Source of the DNA: an uncultured Chitinophagaceae bacterium
Lineage (GTDB): Bacteria; Bacteroidota; Bacteroidia; Chitinophagales; Chitinophagaceae
Direction: 5' to 3'
DNA: 36,339 bases
Assembly (NCBI GenBank): GCA_903883945.1
Contig: CAISCV010000241.1
Location: 1-36,339, forward strand
How positions within the stretch are numbered: position 1 is the first letter of the stretch; every line of letters begins with the position of its first letter. A program made the position numbers and the translations under genes. Shown piece by piece: positions 8,730 to 16,206 of this stretch. The notes under the pieces are model-generated. The model had not been told where the DNA came from. It saw only the letters and a program-made list of their open reading frames with translations, and did no database searches.

Positions 8730-10235
8730 CTATTCCTTCACAAACTTCACCACCTGTTGTTGCCCTGTTGTTGTTTTAAGACGCAAAAGATAGTTACCAA
8801 CTGCCATGCCTTCCACCGACAAAGTAGGATTTGTTGCATCTTGTAGAGTAGTGGTAATAATTACTTTTCCCAAGTTGTCTATCACTTGCACCAAGGCAAT
8901 ATGGCTCCCCTTAAGCGTCAAAACATCTCTCACTGGGTTTGGAACTACGGTAAAAGTCGTAAGTCGTGAGTTGTAAGGCGTAAGCAAAGCGACATTGCTG
9001 TAACTAAGGCTTCCCTCCTTATCTATTGCTTGTATACGATAGTAGTTGATGTTGCCAGTCGGCAATTTATCAATCAGGCTATAACTATTATTCCCATTAC
9101 CCAATGCTTCTTTAGTATTAATATCTGTGAAGTTTACACCATCTGTGCTGTGTTGGATGATGAATGAGCTTGTCTTTAATTCATTTATAGTTTGCCATTG
9201 CAGTAATACTTGCCCATTGGTTGTTTTTGATTGAAGGGAAATGGACTTGACAGGTACAACTACATCAACCTTGACTGTATAGCTGAACAATGTCAATCCG
9301 GGCACGAGAGAATCTGTTACATGAACATAATAATTGCCTGAAACTGAGGCATCGTAAATGGAATACTCATTAATAGAAGCAATCAATCCACTATCATTAT
9401 ACCAATTAAAGGTGTTGTTGACAGGGTTTCCTCCTACTTCAACCGAAAGACCAACAGGGCCACCTTCAGGAATCATTGCTTTAGTGATAGGTATGGGTGC
9501 CTGAGGTGCATAAACTGCAAAAGGAAACTTAGTAGCAATCAGTTCCATCCCATCAAAGGTGAAGTTGTTGTTAAAAAGAAACAAATCTGCAAGCTTAGTC
9601 AGGTTGCCCATCGAAGCAGGGATGGCACCACTCAACTGGTTGTTTTGCAAAACAAGATTGCCTAACTTACTTAGATTACCTATTGAAACAGGGATGCTGC
9701 CACTCAAGCTATTATACTCCAACCACAACGATAAAAGATTTGTCAGGTTGCCAATGCTATCGGGGATGCTACCAGTTAGTTGATTGCCACTTAAATCTAA
9801 TTCCTGTAAGCTAGTCAAATTACAAATAGTAGCAGGGATGTTACCAGTAAAATTATTAGACCCGATATCAAAGTTGGTCAGCTTGGTAAGGTTGCCTATT
9901 GAGGAAGGTATTGTATTGCCAATTGAGTTGATATGCAGGCTGATGGCAGTTAAATGTGTAAAGTTTCCTATCGAATTGGGCAGAGAACCCGTTAGGTTAT
10001 TACTAAATAATGCAATATTACTCACCCTACCGCTACTGTCTAAAGTAATACCATTCCAGGTACTTACAGGTTTGAAAGTCAACCAGTTGGTATTGTTTTT
10101 CCAGTTTGCACCTCCTGTGCTATCATATAAGTCAACCAAGGCTAGGCTGTCTTGTTTGTTTACTTGTGCTTTAAGTTTGGAGGAGATGGTGGTTAAGAGG
10201 ATTACGGCAATCATTAGTTTGGAAATTCGTTTCAT
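8730..10235 (-). CDS. Secreted leucine-rich-repeat protein with T9SS sorting domain
   Basis: 501 residues. The signal peptide is MKRISKLMIAVILLTTISS with a cleavage region near KLKAQ. An LRR cap-like segment (ALVDLYDSTGGANWKNNTNW) is followed by about six plant-type 24-residue LRRs, about residues 75-230, of the form G-x-I-P-x-S-I-G-N-L-T-x-L. Next come an Ig/PKD-like region (about 240-325) and an FN3-like region ending in YYRIQAIDKEGSLSYSNV. The last 77 residues (from LTTFTVVPNPVRD) are a type A T9SS C-terminal domain. It is exported to the cell surface or medium, probably for protein or glycan binding; the partner is unknown. Confidence 0.88.
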   Translation of the reverse strand: MKRISKLMIAVILLTTISSKLKAQVNKQDSLALVDLYDSTGGANWKNNTNWLTFKPVSTWNGITLDSSGRVSNIALFSNNLTGSLPNSIGNFTHLTAISLHINSIGNTIPSSIGNLTKLTNFDIGSNNFTGNIPATICNLTSLQELDLSGNQLTGSIPDSIGNLTNLLSLWLEYNSLSGSIPVSIGNLSKLGNLVLQNNQLSGAIPASMGNLTKLADLFLFNNNFTFDGMELIATKFPFAVYAPQAPIPITKAMIPEGGPVGLSVEVGGNPVNNTFNWYNDSGLIASINEYSIYDASVSGNYYVHVTDSLVPGLTLFSYTVKVDVVVPVKSISLQSKTTNGQVLLQWQTINELKTSSFIIQHSTDGVNFTDINTKEALGNGNNSYSLIDKLPTGNINYYRIQAIDKEGSLSYSNVALLTPYNSRLTTFTVVPNPVRDVLTLKGSHIALVQVIDNLGKVIITTTLQDATNPTLSVEGMAVGNYLLRLKTTTGQQQVVKFVKE

Positions 10236-10804
10236 GAGTGTTTTTAGTTATACTATTTAGTTATTTAATAAGTAATAAAAGTACTTGGATTATTTGAAAC
10301 ACTAAAATATATTCTTAAGTATACGCTCTCATACAAACACAAAAACGCCAATTATAATTAAATAGGGTATAATATCGAATCGATCGGGGCATCTTGTAGG
10401 TAATGAAGGGGTGTTCATTAATCACATATAGTACTAGATTGGGTATTTGAGGGCATAGTCTTCAGAGTAGTTAGTGGGATTAATGAGGAAAGAAATGGCA
10501 CCAACAAGACGAGCAATGGGATCAATAATGGGAAACGCTTTACTGTTATAGTCCTTTTTCAACCACTGTATTTTAAAGAAGGATACTGTCCCCAAAATCG
10601 CTGATTCGAATTGAAATTGGTAGAAGAAATTTGGTAGAATTAATAACGTTCAATTCTTATGTATGAGCGGTTGAGGAAGCCGTATATCAAAATTCAATAA
10701 ATAAATAGGGATTCTATCAAAACAACAATGGCTTTAATATTTTTTAGGTTTTATTTTAAAGAATAGATGGGAACTGAATGCAAGTGCTTGCTAAAAGTAT
10801 TAAT
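10236..10804. other. 569-bp region without an intact gene
   Basis: It holds the LRR promoter on its left side (no clear box seen) and the decayed minus-strand frame at 10434-10649. It ends just past the DUF4294 stop codon. No RNA gene or insertion-sequence end was recognised. Confidence 0.55.
10434..10649 (-). pseudogene. Possible decayed gene fragment, unknown family
   Basis: An open frame of 71 codons on the minus strand with no ATG, bounded upstream by an in-frame TGA at 10650-10652. Its product contains FFKIQWLKKDYNSKAFPII and ends in PTNYSEDYALKYPI, with residue composition like a real protein. Immediately upstream another frame reads IYGFLNRSYIRIERY before its stop, consistent with a frameshifted N-terminal part. 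I do not recognise the family. It may equally be a chance frame, or a short gene starting at TTG. Confidence 0.3.
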
Positions 10805-11410
10805 CTAACTCTTGTAACCATACATTTTCTCCACATCTTTTACGATGCTTTCCATGAGCTTATCGTCGTTAATGGGATCGTAGGATTGCTTGAGGCTACT
10901 TCCAAAAATATAAGCAACCGATTGCCAGAATCCTGCATTGAAGCCCCCCTTATACTCTTTAATTATTTCATAACAGTTATCCCCTGTTTGCCTGCGGATA
11001 AGCTTCATCAGTACTTTTCCCTGATAGATGGACAAGTTGGTAATTTTATCGGCAAATTGCTGCCGAAGTTCTTTTTCTTTGGAATGTATAATGGCTTTCC
11101 GTTGTCCCTCATCGGTCACATGTACCAGACGCACATTGATGTCATTGATTGTTCTGCTTGCTGCAACTGCGTAAGGATAAGTAACATATACAGCATTGCG
11201 AAGTCTTGTCCATTCCACCCAATACTTTTTCCACTTTGGATTTACCTTAGTAAATACCGAAACAGAAGCCAGATAACCACTTGGAATTGTATCTCCCTCT
11301 GCCGTTACGTATCCATAGACCTTAATGGTATCATTTACACCAAGTTTTTGTGCTTGTGTTGTTTGTATCCCTACAAACAATAAAATGAATAATAGTAAGG
11401 TGAACTTCAT
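10805..11410 (-). CDS. DUF4294 family exported protein
   Basis: 201 residues with signal peptide MKFTLLLFILLFVGIQTTQA. The body matches DUF4294, a Bacteroidota family of unknown function. Landmarks are the basic and aromatic stretch KWKKYWVEWTRLRNAVYVTY, the helix KEKELRQQFADKITNLS, the segment GKVLMKLIRRQTGDNCYEII, and GGFNAGFWQSVAYIFGSSLK with the following YDP. Probably periplasmic. It lies 81 bp downstream of lipA on the same strand and could share its transcript. Confidence 0.82.
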   Translation of the reverse strand: MKFTLLLFILLFVGIQTTQAQKLGVNDTIKVYGYVTAEGDTIPSGYLASVSVFTKVNPKWKKYWVEWTRLRNAVYVTYPYAVAASRTINDINVRLVHVTDEGQRKAIIHSKEKELRQQFADKITNLSIYQGKVLMKLIRRQTGDNCYEIIKEYKGGFNAGFWQSVAYIFGSSLKQSYDPINDDKLMESIVKDVEKMYGYKS

Positions 11411-11491
11411 GGCGCTTTTCAGTTTGATATCTGAATAATTATTAATGCAAGAACCTACAAATAAGTAACCTTTATTAAAGAAAATATTTTG

Positions 11492-12445
11492 TTAGAACTC
11501 ACTATTCACCAAAGACAACTTCTTTTCTTCTTCCCATAGCTTTTTACCAAAACCTTCATGCACGTGCTTTTCGCTATGATAAGAGGAACGTACCAATGGA
11601 CCACTCTCTACAAAGTCGAAGCCAAGCTTGTACCCTATTTCTCTCAACTCGGCAAACTCATCTGGATGCACATACCTCAGTACAGGTAAGTGCTTTTTGG
11701 TTGGTTGTAAGTATTGTCCAAGCGTTAATACATCCAGGTTCACTTCGCGCAAGTGGTGCATGGTTTCAATTATCTCTTCCTTTGTTTCACCAATACCAAG
11801 CATCAAACCAGACTTAGTACGCATTCCCCCTGCTTTAAGCATACGCAATACATCCAGGCTTCTACGATACTTTGCTTGTATCCTTACTTTACGGGTATTT
11901 TGTTCCACTGTTTCCATATTGTGGCTTACCACTTCTGGTGCTGCATCTATAATGCGTTGTATCTGATCTGCGAAACCCCTGAAATCTGGAATCAACGTTT
12001 CTAGTGTTGTTGTAGGATTAAGCGTTTTAATAGCTTTGATGGTATTATACCATATAATAGATCCCCCATCTTTTAGTTCATCCCTATCCACACTGGTTAC
12101 CACTGCATGTTTAACTTTCATTAGATTGATTGCTTCTGCTACCCGTTGAGGCTCATCCCAATCAACTGCATCTGGTCTTCCTGTTGCCACTGCACAAAAG
12201 GCACAACTACGGGTACATACATTACCCAATATCATAAAGGTGGCAGTACCTTCACCCCAGCATTCGCCCATATTGGGACAGTTACCACTTTCACAAATAG
12301 TGTGTAGCTTATGATTGTCTACCAATCCCCTCACGTGCTTATAGCTCTCTCCTATGGGCAATTTTACTCTCAACCAATTAGGTTTTTTAATTACAGCATC
12401 TGCATTGGGAACAGAGATAACGGGCAATTCTTGCATTTGTATCAA
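11492..12445 (-). CDS. lipA: Lipoyl synthase
   Basis: A radical SAM enzyme that inserts two sulfur atoms into octanoyl groups on E2 and GcvH proteins, completing the lipoyl cofactor. 317 residues, the normal size. The auxiliary 4Fe-4S cluster cysteines are C51, C56 and C62 ([12 protein letters not shown]). The radical SAM cluster cysteines are C77, C81 and C84 (CTRSCAFC). The C-terminal RSSYHSEK contains the conserved serine that ligates the auxiliary cluster. An ATG at codon 4 is an alternative start. A TAGGTTTG box at 12483-12490 (minus) is a perfect -7 match 37 bp upstream. No lipB is adjacent. Confidence 0.96.
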   Translation of the reverse strand: MIQMQELPVISVPNADAVIKKPNWLRVKLPIGESYKHVRGLVDNHKLHTICESGNCPNMGECWGEGTATFMILGNVCTRSCAFCAVATGRPDAVDWDEPQRVAEAINLMKVKHAVVTSVDRDELKDGGSIIWYNTIKAIKTLNPTTTLETLIPDFRGFADQIQRIIDAAPEVVSHNMETVEQNTRKVRIQAKYRRSLDVLRMLKAGGMRTKSGLMLGIGETKEEIIETMHHLREVNLDVLTLGQYLQPTKKHLPVLRYVHPDEFAELREIGYKLGFDFVESGPLVRSSYHSEKHVHEGFGKKLWEEEKKLSLVNSEF

Positions 12446-12554
12446 TTTGTATATTAAAGTTATAAGCAGTATTTTTCTCGTGCAAACCTACCATTCTACA
12501 TCCAATTTGTACTAGCGTAGAACGTAAAAAAATAATAACGAATAAGTTTTGTAC

Positions 12555-13421
12555 TTATTTTCTTCCACCAAAAACTATTGCTATATAGGTATTTAAAAAG
12601 AAGTTATGATTGGGATTTTGTGCCATGATGGTTACCTTCTGAGTGTAATAGTCTGCATTAAAGCCTACTTCAAGAGCAGAAAGTGTTTCTCTGAGTCGGC
12701 CATAATCAAAGCGAAGCGATCCCCTTAGATGCAAACCAGGCACAACTGTAATTTTGTCGAATCCTTTTGCAAACCCCGAAGCGCCCACTATTAATGTAGG
12801 ATCCAGAAACTCACTAGGATTATCATTATATTTAATATCAGAGACATCTGTTTGAGACAGGGAATCTAACACTTGTACATAATAAGGCTTTACCAAACCT
12901 AAAGAAAGCCCTCCACCGTAAGTAGCAGAAACAGCTACTCCATTGGTAGTTCCTTTGCCACCAATAAGAATTTGTCTTCCAAAACCTAATTTAGCCTGAT
13001 AGAAATTGTTTTCTTTACCATACACAAAATTGTTACCAACAGAAACAATACTATAGCCAGGGTAATTTGTAACGGTTGGTGCAGGTGTTACTTTCTGTTG
13101 ATTATGCTGCTTCTTCTCCCCTATTTCAAACCACCACAAATTGGTTCGTTTAATGGTCTTGTATTTACCGCGCTCGTAATAAAAGCCATATCCATCTGTA
13201 TTTAGCTTTATACCAAATGCCCATTGCTTATTATAAACCAATGCGCCATCATCCTCTTGTTCTATTAATTTGTTGATATGGTCTTTTCTTGCTTGAATCC
13301 GTTGTCTTCGTGGTGATATGGTAGTCTTTTTTACAATAGAATCCGACGACGAACTATTTTGTGCGAACATCAACAAGGGAGTTAAAACCAAAATTGATGC
13401 TATAATATGTTTCACTACCAT
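12555..13421 (-). CDS. Putative outer-membrane protein, unknown family
   Basis: 288 residues with signal peptide MVVKHIIASILVLTPLLMFA. A charged linker (about 30-60, RRQRIQARKDHINKLIEQ) is followed by alternating aromatic strands such as WAFGIKLNTDGYGFYYERG and NNFYQAKLGFGRQILIG. The C-terminus FFLNTYIAIVFGGRK resembles the end of a beta-barrel. I do not recognise a named family. The alternating pattern and export signal suggest an outer-membrane barrel. It lies 109 bp upstream of lipA on the same strand, and its start codon abuts the OsmC promoter on the other strand. Confidence 0.75.
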   Translation of the reverse strand: MVVKHIIASILVLTPLLMFAQNSSSSDSIVKKTTISPRRQRIQARKDHINKLIEQEDDGALVYNKQWAFGIKLNTDGYGFYYERGKYKTIKRTNLWWFEIGEKKQHNQQKVTPAPTVTNYPGYSIVSVGNNFVYGKENNFYQAKLGFGRQILIGGKGTTNGVAVSATYGGGLSLGLVKPYYVQVLDSLSQTDVSDIKYNDNPSEFLDPTLIVGASGFAKGFDKITVVPGLHLRGSLRFDYGRLRETLSALEVGFNADYYTQKVTIMAQNPNHNFFLNTYIAIVFGGRK

Positions 13422-13428
13422 ATATTTG
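13421..13428 (+). promoter_or_regulatory. -7 box of the OsmC-family gene promoter
   Basis: TATATTTG is a perfect TAnnTTTG match 27 bp upstream of the OsmC ATG. It touches the start codon of the divergent outer-membrane gene, so the two 5' ends are packed into about 35 bp. Confidence 0.5.
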
Positions 13429-13455
13429 TTTGTAAATTCATGTAAAAGTAATACA

Positions 13456-13860
13456 ATGACATCAACTGTAATTTATAAAGGAGCGTTAAGAACTGAAATG
13501 AAGCATCTACTAAGCGGTTCGATCATAGAAAATGATGCCCCAACAGATAACCATGGCAAAGGAGAAAGGTTTAGTCCTACCGATATGGTTGCGACTGCAT
13601 TAGGAAGCTGTTTACTAACCACCATGGGCATTAAAGCCGATAGCATTGGAATAGACCTTACAGGTACAACTGTTGAAATTACTAAAATAATGAAAGCAGA
13701 ACCAAGAAGAATAGGTGGAATTAAAGCCCATGTAACCTTTGTACAAGGTCTTAACCTAGATGAAAAACAAAAAGAACTATTAGAGCGCACTGCACGAACC
13801 TGCCCAGTTGAAAGAAGCCTTCATCCAGATATGGAATTAGATTTTCAATTTAAATGGTAA
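13456..13860 (+). CDS. OsmC/Ohr family peroxidase-like protein
   Basis: The start was set at MTSTVIYKGA (13456), giving 134 residues, the family length. The frame is open from 13318, but that part overlaps the divergent gene in antisense. The two redox cysteines are Cys52 (ALGSCLLTTMG) and Cys116 (RTCPVERSL), which in OsmC proteins reduce organic hydroperoxides at the expense of thiols. GKGERFSPTDMVATAL is the typical segment before the first cysteine. A cytoplasmic defence role is inferred from the family. Placement within OsmC rather than Ohr is approximate. Confidence 0.9.
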   Translation: MTSTVIYKGALRTEMKHLLSGSIIENDAPTDNHGKGERFSPTDMVATALGSCLLTTMGIKADSIGIDLTGTTVEITKIMKAEPRRIGGIKAHVTFVQGLNLDEKQKELLERTARTCPVERSLHPDMELDFQFKW

Positions 13861-14010
13861 ATAAATAACTTAATTAAAGGAAAGATATTCAATAGGCATT
13901 TTAGATTCTGATTAGAATTTGTTCATCTTTTTAACAAAGGTTAAATAAATTCTTTTGGCTTAACCCCATCTTTGGTATAATAGTTGGCAATCATCTGGAA
14001 AATAAAAAAT

Positions 14011-14598
14011 ATGAAAAAGACATTTTTATCAGCGGTTGCCATTTTATTTGTGATGGTCTCTTTAAATGCACAAAGTTTCTCTTTAGGAGTTAAGGCGGGG
14101 GTCTTAGGCACCAAGATTGACGGGCAAGATTTCCAAAGTGGTTATAAACTTTCTTACCAAGGAGGTGCATTTGCGGAGATAGATATATTACATAAGATAG
14201 GTATTCAACCGGAGCTGTTATTTAGTCAGACAAGTACTACCTACACTGTTGGTACACCTGGTTTGCCAACCTCTATCAATAAAGATATTAATCTGAACTA
14301 TTTATCTATACCCATTTTGCTTAGATACAACTTTGCAAAGCTTTTTACCATTAATCTAGGTCCTCAGTATGGTATCTTAATAAACAACAATCAAGACCTT
14401 GTAGGCAATGGTAAGGACGCATTTAAAAGCAGTGATGTATCGGGGGTTGTTGGATTGCAGTTTCACCTCAGTTCGTTAAGAGTATATGGCCGATATGTGT
14501 TTGGATTAAGCAATTTGAATACTGCTAGTTCTATAAATAATACCGGCAGTTGGAAAAATCAACAATTAGAATTTGGTGTAGGATTGAAAGTGCTTTAG
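14011..14598 (+). CDS. Outer-membrane beta-barrel protein (PorT/OMP_b-brl_2-like)
   Basis: The start was taken at MKKTFLSAVAILFVMVSLNA (14011), a clear signal peptide, rather than the ATG nine codons upstream. The product is 195 residues. The pattern FSLGVKAGVLGTKIDGQDF, GGAFAEIDILHKIGIQPELLFSQ, LSIPILLRYNF, NLGPQYGILI, RYVFGLSNLN with the terminal LEFGVGLKVL is that of the small eight-stranded barrels common in Bacteroidota. Function is unknown. A strong hairpin terminator follows, so it is probably a single-gene transcript. Confidence 0.85.
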   Translation: MKKTFLSAVAILFVMVSLNAQSFSLGVKAGVLGTKIDGQDFQSGYKLSYQGGAFAEIDILHKIGIQPELLFSQTSTTYTVGTPGLPTSINKDINLNYLSIPILLRYNFAKLFTINLGPQYGILINNNQDLVGNGKDAFKSSDVSGVVGLQFHLSSLRVYGRYVFGLSNLNTASSINNTGSWKNQQLEFGVGLKVL

Positions 14599-14649
14599 GC
14601 ATCCGATTTACTTATCACATCATACTATGTTTGATAGTGATAGGATATT

Positions 14650-14685
14650 AACACCCACTTCTTGTAATAGCGAGGAGTGGGTGTT
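14650..14685 (+). terminator. Strong hairpin terminator after the beta-barrel gene
   Basis: The arms 14650-14664 and 14671-14685 form a 15-bp stem (beginning aacacccact, ending agtgggtgtt) with two G-U pairs and a 6-base loop. The T-run is short (gtgttttgattt). It lies about 50 bp past the stop codon. Confidence 0.8.
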
Positions 14686-14756
14686 TTGATTTAGAAATGT
14701 TTGTAAGGACTTTACCCTATTTTCTTTGATCATCATCTCCCCCCTATTTTTACAGC

Positions 14757-15149
14757 ATGATATTACCATATTTAGTAATTGCACCCTCCACTAAAGGAGG
14801 TGATGGAGGCTTGGGGGTATTTACAACAGAAAGCTTTGAGGTAGGCGCCATCATAGAAGTTTCTCCCGTTTTGGTATTTGAACAAGAAGAACGCACATTG
14901 CTAGAAAAGACTAAACTATACAATTATATTTTTGCGTGGGGCTTAGATGAAGACCTTGCCGCTGTTGGACTCGGCTATCTATCGATGTATAACCATAGCT
15001 ACCACTCCAATTGTGAGTACGAAATGGATTATGATGCTGGCACGATGACTATTAAAACAGTTAAACCCATTTCAAGAGGTGCAGAATTGTTTATAAACTA
15101 CAACGGCGATGCCGATGATGAGACGCCTATCTGGTTTGAGGTGTTGTAA
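14757..15149 (+). CDS. Small SET-domain protein, putative lysine methyltransferase
   Basis: 130 residues consisting almost only of a SET domain. The N-terminal GGLGVFTTESFEVGAIIE matches the SET entry motif (GxGxF/VA...I..G). YLSMYNHSYHSNCEYE corresponds to the SET NHS-x-x-x-N-C motif, and GAELFINYNGD to the C-terminal GEELxxxY. These form the S-adenosylmethionine and lysine-binding pseudoknot. SET proteins in bacteria methylate lysines in protein targets. The target here is unknown and there is no extra substrate domain. No signal peptide. Convergent with the hydrolase gene. Confidence 0.85.
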   Translation: MILPYLVIAPSTKGGDGGLGVFTTESFEVGAIIEVSPVLVFEQEERTLLEKTKLYNYIFAWGLDEDLAAVGLGYLSMYNHSYHSNCEYEMDYDAGTMTIKTVKPISRGAELFINYNGDADDETPIWFEVL

Positions 15150-15156
15150 AGGTTAC

Positions 15157-15221
15157 AACACATAAATACATCGAAAACATAGAAGAACTTCATAGTTATG
15201 TGTTATATGTATGTATTTATG
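15157..15221. terminator. Inverted repeats between convergent genes, possible bidirectional terminator
   Basis: Two overlapping, alternative inverted repeats fill the 79-bp gap. cataaatacat (15161-15171) pairs with atgtatttatg (15211-15221), and aacacataa (15157-15165) pairs with ttatgtgtt (15196-15204). Both are perfect but have long loops and cannot form together. Confidence 0.45.
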
Positions 15222-15228
15222 AGTTAGA

Positions 15229-16185
15229 TTAATTATTGATAAAAGAAGTAATTGAACTGACTAGCTCTTCATTTATAGGCAATGAAGCATCGTTATAAGT
15301 AGCAACATTTGCTGTCCTTTCAGTTGATTCTAGCGTTCTGAAAATGTGATTCATGTTTTTGATCAATACCAATTTGGCAGATGGAATCGCTTTAGCCAAT
15401 AACTGTGCATCGTTCACCGTAACTTGAATATCATTTGTACCTTGTATGATAAGAACAGAAATAGTTAACTTCTTAATTTCAATTTGAGGATTGTATTTAA
15501 ACCATGAAATCATGTACGGTTGCACACTTGGTCTGAATAAAGAATTAAGCATTGGATTGATGTCTTTAACAGTCTTTCCAGCAATTAATGAATCTAGAAT
15601 AGGGAAACACAAATCTTTCACAGACTGTGGTTGGGTTGCTAATTGTGTTTTAATAATATTATCGGCTGATTCACCTGCACCAGCAATAGAAACATATTTA
15701 TCAGCTAGGTTTAAAGCAGCAACCATTCCAATTAACGAGCCTTCACTATGACCAACTACAATTATCTTAGAGAAGCGATTGTCTTTTTTTAATAAGGTAA
15801 TCCAATCTTTTGCATCTGCAATATAGGTTTCAAAGCGTAAATCTGCTTCACTAGTTGCTGCTGCTTTACTTGCACCAATGGCTCGTTTATCGAATCGCAA
15901 AGAAGCTATGTGATTATTGGCTAGACTGTATGCTAACTTTTGAAGATTAGCACACTTTGCCATTGGATTATTGCCATCTCTATCTGTTGGACCAGAGCCT
16001 GCAATAATTAGTGCCACTGGAACCTTACTACTCTTAGTTGGAAAAGTTAAGGTGCCGACCAAATTGCCTGAAGAAGTATGTAATACAACGGTAGTTTCGT
16101 TAAAAGTTGAATCATTAATAGTTGCGGCCATAGATTGAAAAGCTACAAATACTAATGCTAGCGTAATTGTGATTACTTTTTTCAT
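15229..16185 (-). CDS. Exported alpha/beta hydrolase
   Basis: 318 residues with signal peptide MKKVITITLALVFVAFQSMA. The core is an alpha/beta-hydrolase fold. ALIIAGSGPTDRDGN forms the oxyanion strand. GHSEGS (145-150) contains the nucleophile Ser147. LIIQGTNDIQV supplies the likely acid Asp, and NMNHIF the His. The sequence resembles exported serine esterase/aminopeptidase-type hydrolases annotated as dienelactone hydrolase-like. The substrate is unknown. Its start lies 21 bp downstream of the helicase stop on the same strand, so co-transcription is likely although no functional link is evident. Confidence 0.87.
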   Translation of the reverse strand: MKKVITITLALVFVAFQSMAATINDSTFNETTVVLHTSSGNLVGTLTFPTKSSKVPVALIIAGSGPTDRDGNNPMAKCANLQKLAYSLANNHIASLRFDKRAIGASKAAATSEADLRFETYIADAKDWITLLKKDNRFSKIIVVGHSEGSLIGMVAALNLADKYVSIAGAGESADNIIKTQLATQPQSVKDLCFPILDSLIAGKTVKDINPMLNSLFRPSVQPYMISWFKYNPQIEIKKLTISVLIIQGTNDIQVTVNDAQLLAKAIPSAKLVLIKNMNHIFRTLESTERTANVATYNDASLPINEELVSSITSFINN

Positions 16186-16206
16186 ATTGTTTATTTAATT
16201 GTTTGT

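Noticed and set aside
10660-10700. Group II intron or insertion-sequence end in the 10236-10804 gap
   Set aside because: A short stretch (gagcggttgaggaagccgtat) looked suggestive, but no reverse transcriptase, domain V structure, inverted termini or target duplication could be found.
13318-13455. N-terminal extension of the OsmC protein
   Set aside because: It overlaps the divergent outer-membrane gene in antisense and is not needed; the 134-residue start at 13456 gives the normal OsmC length and follows a -7 box.
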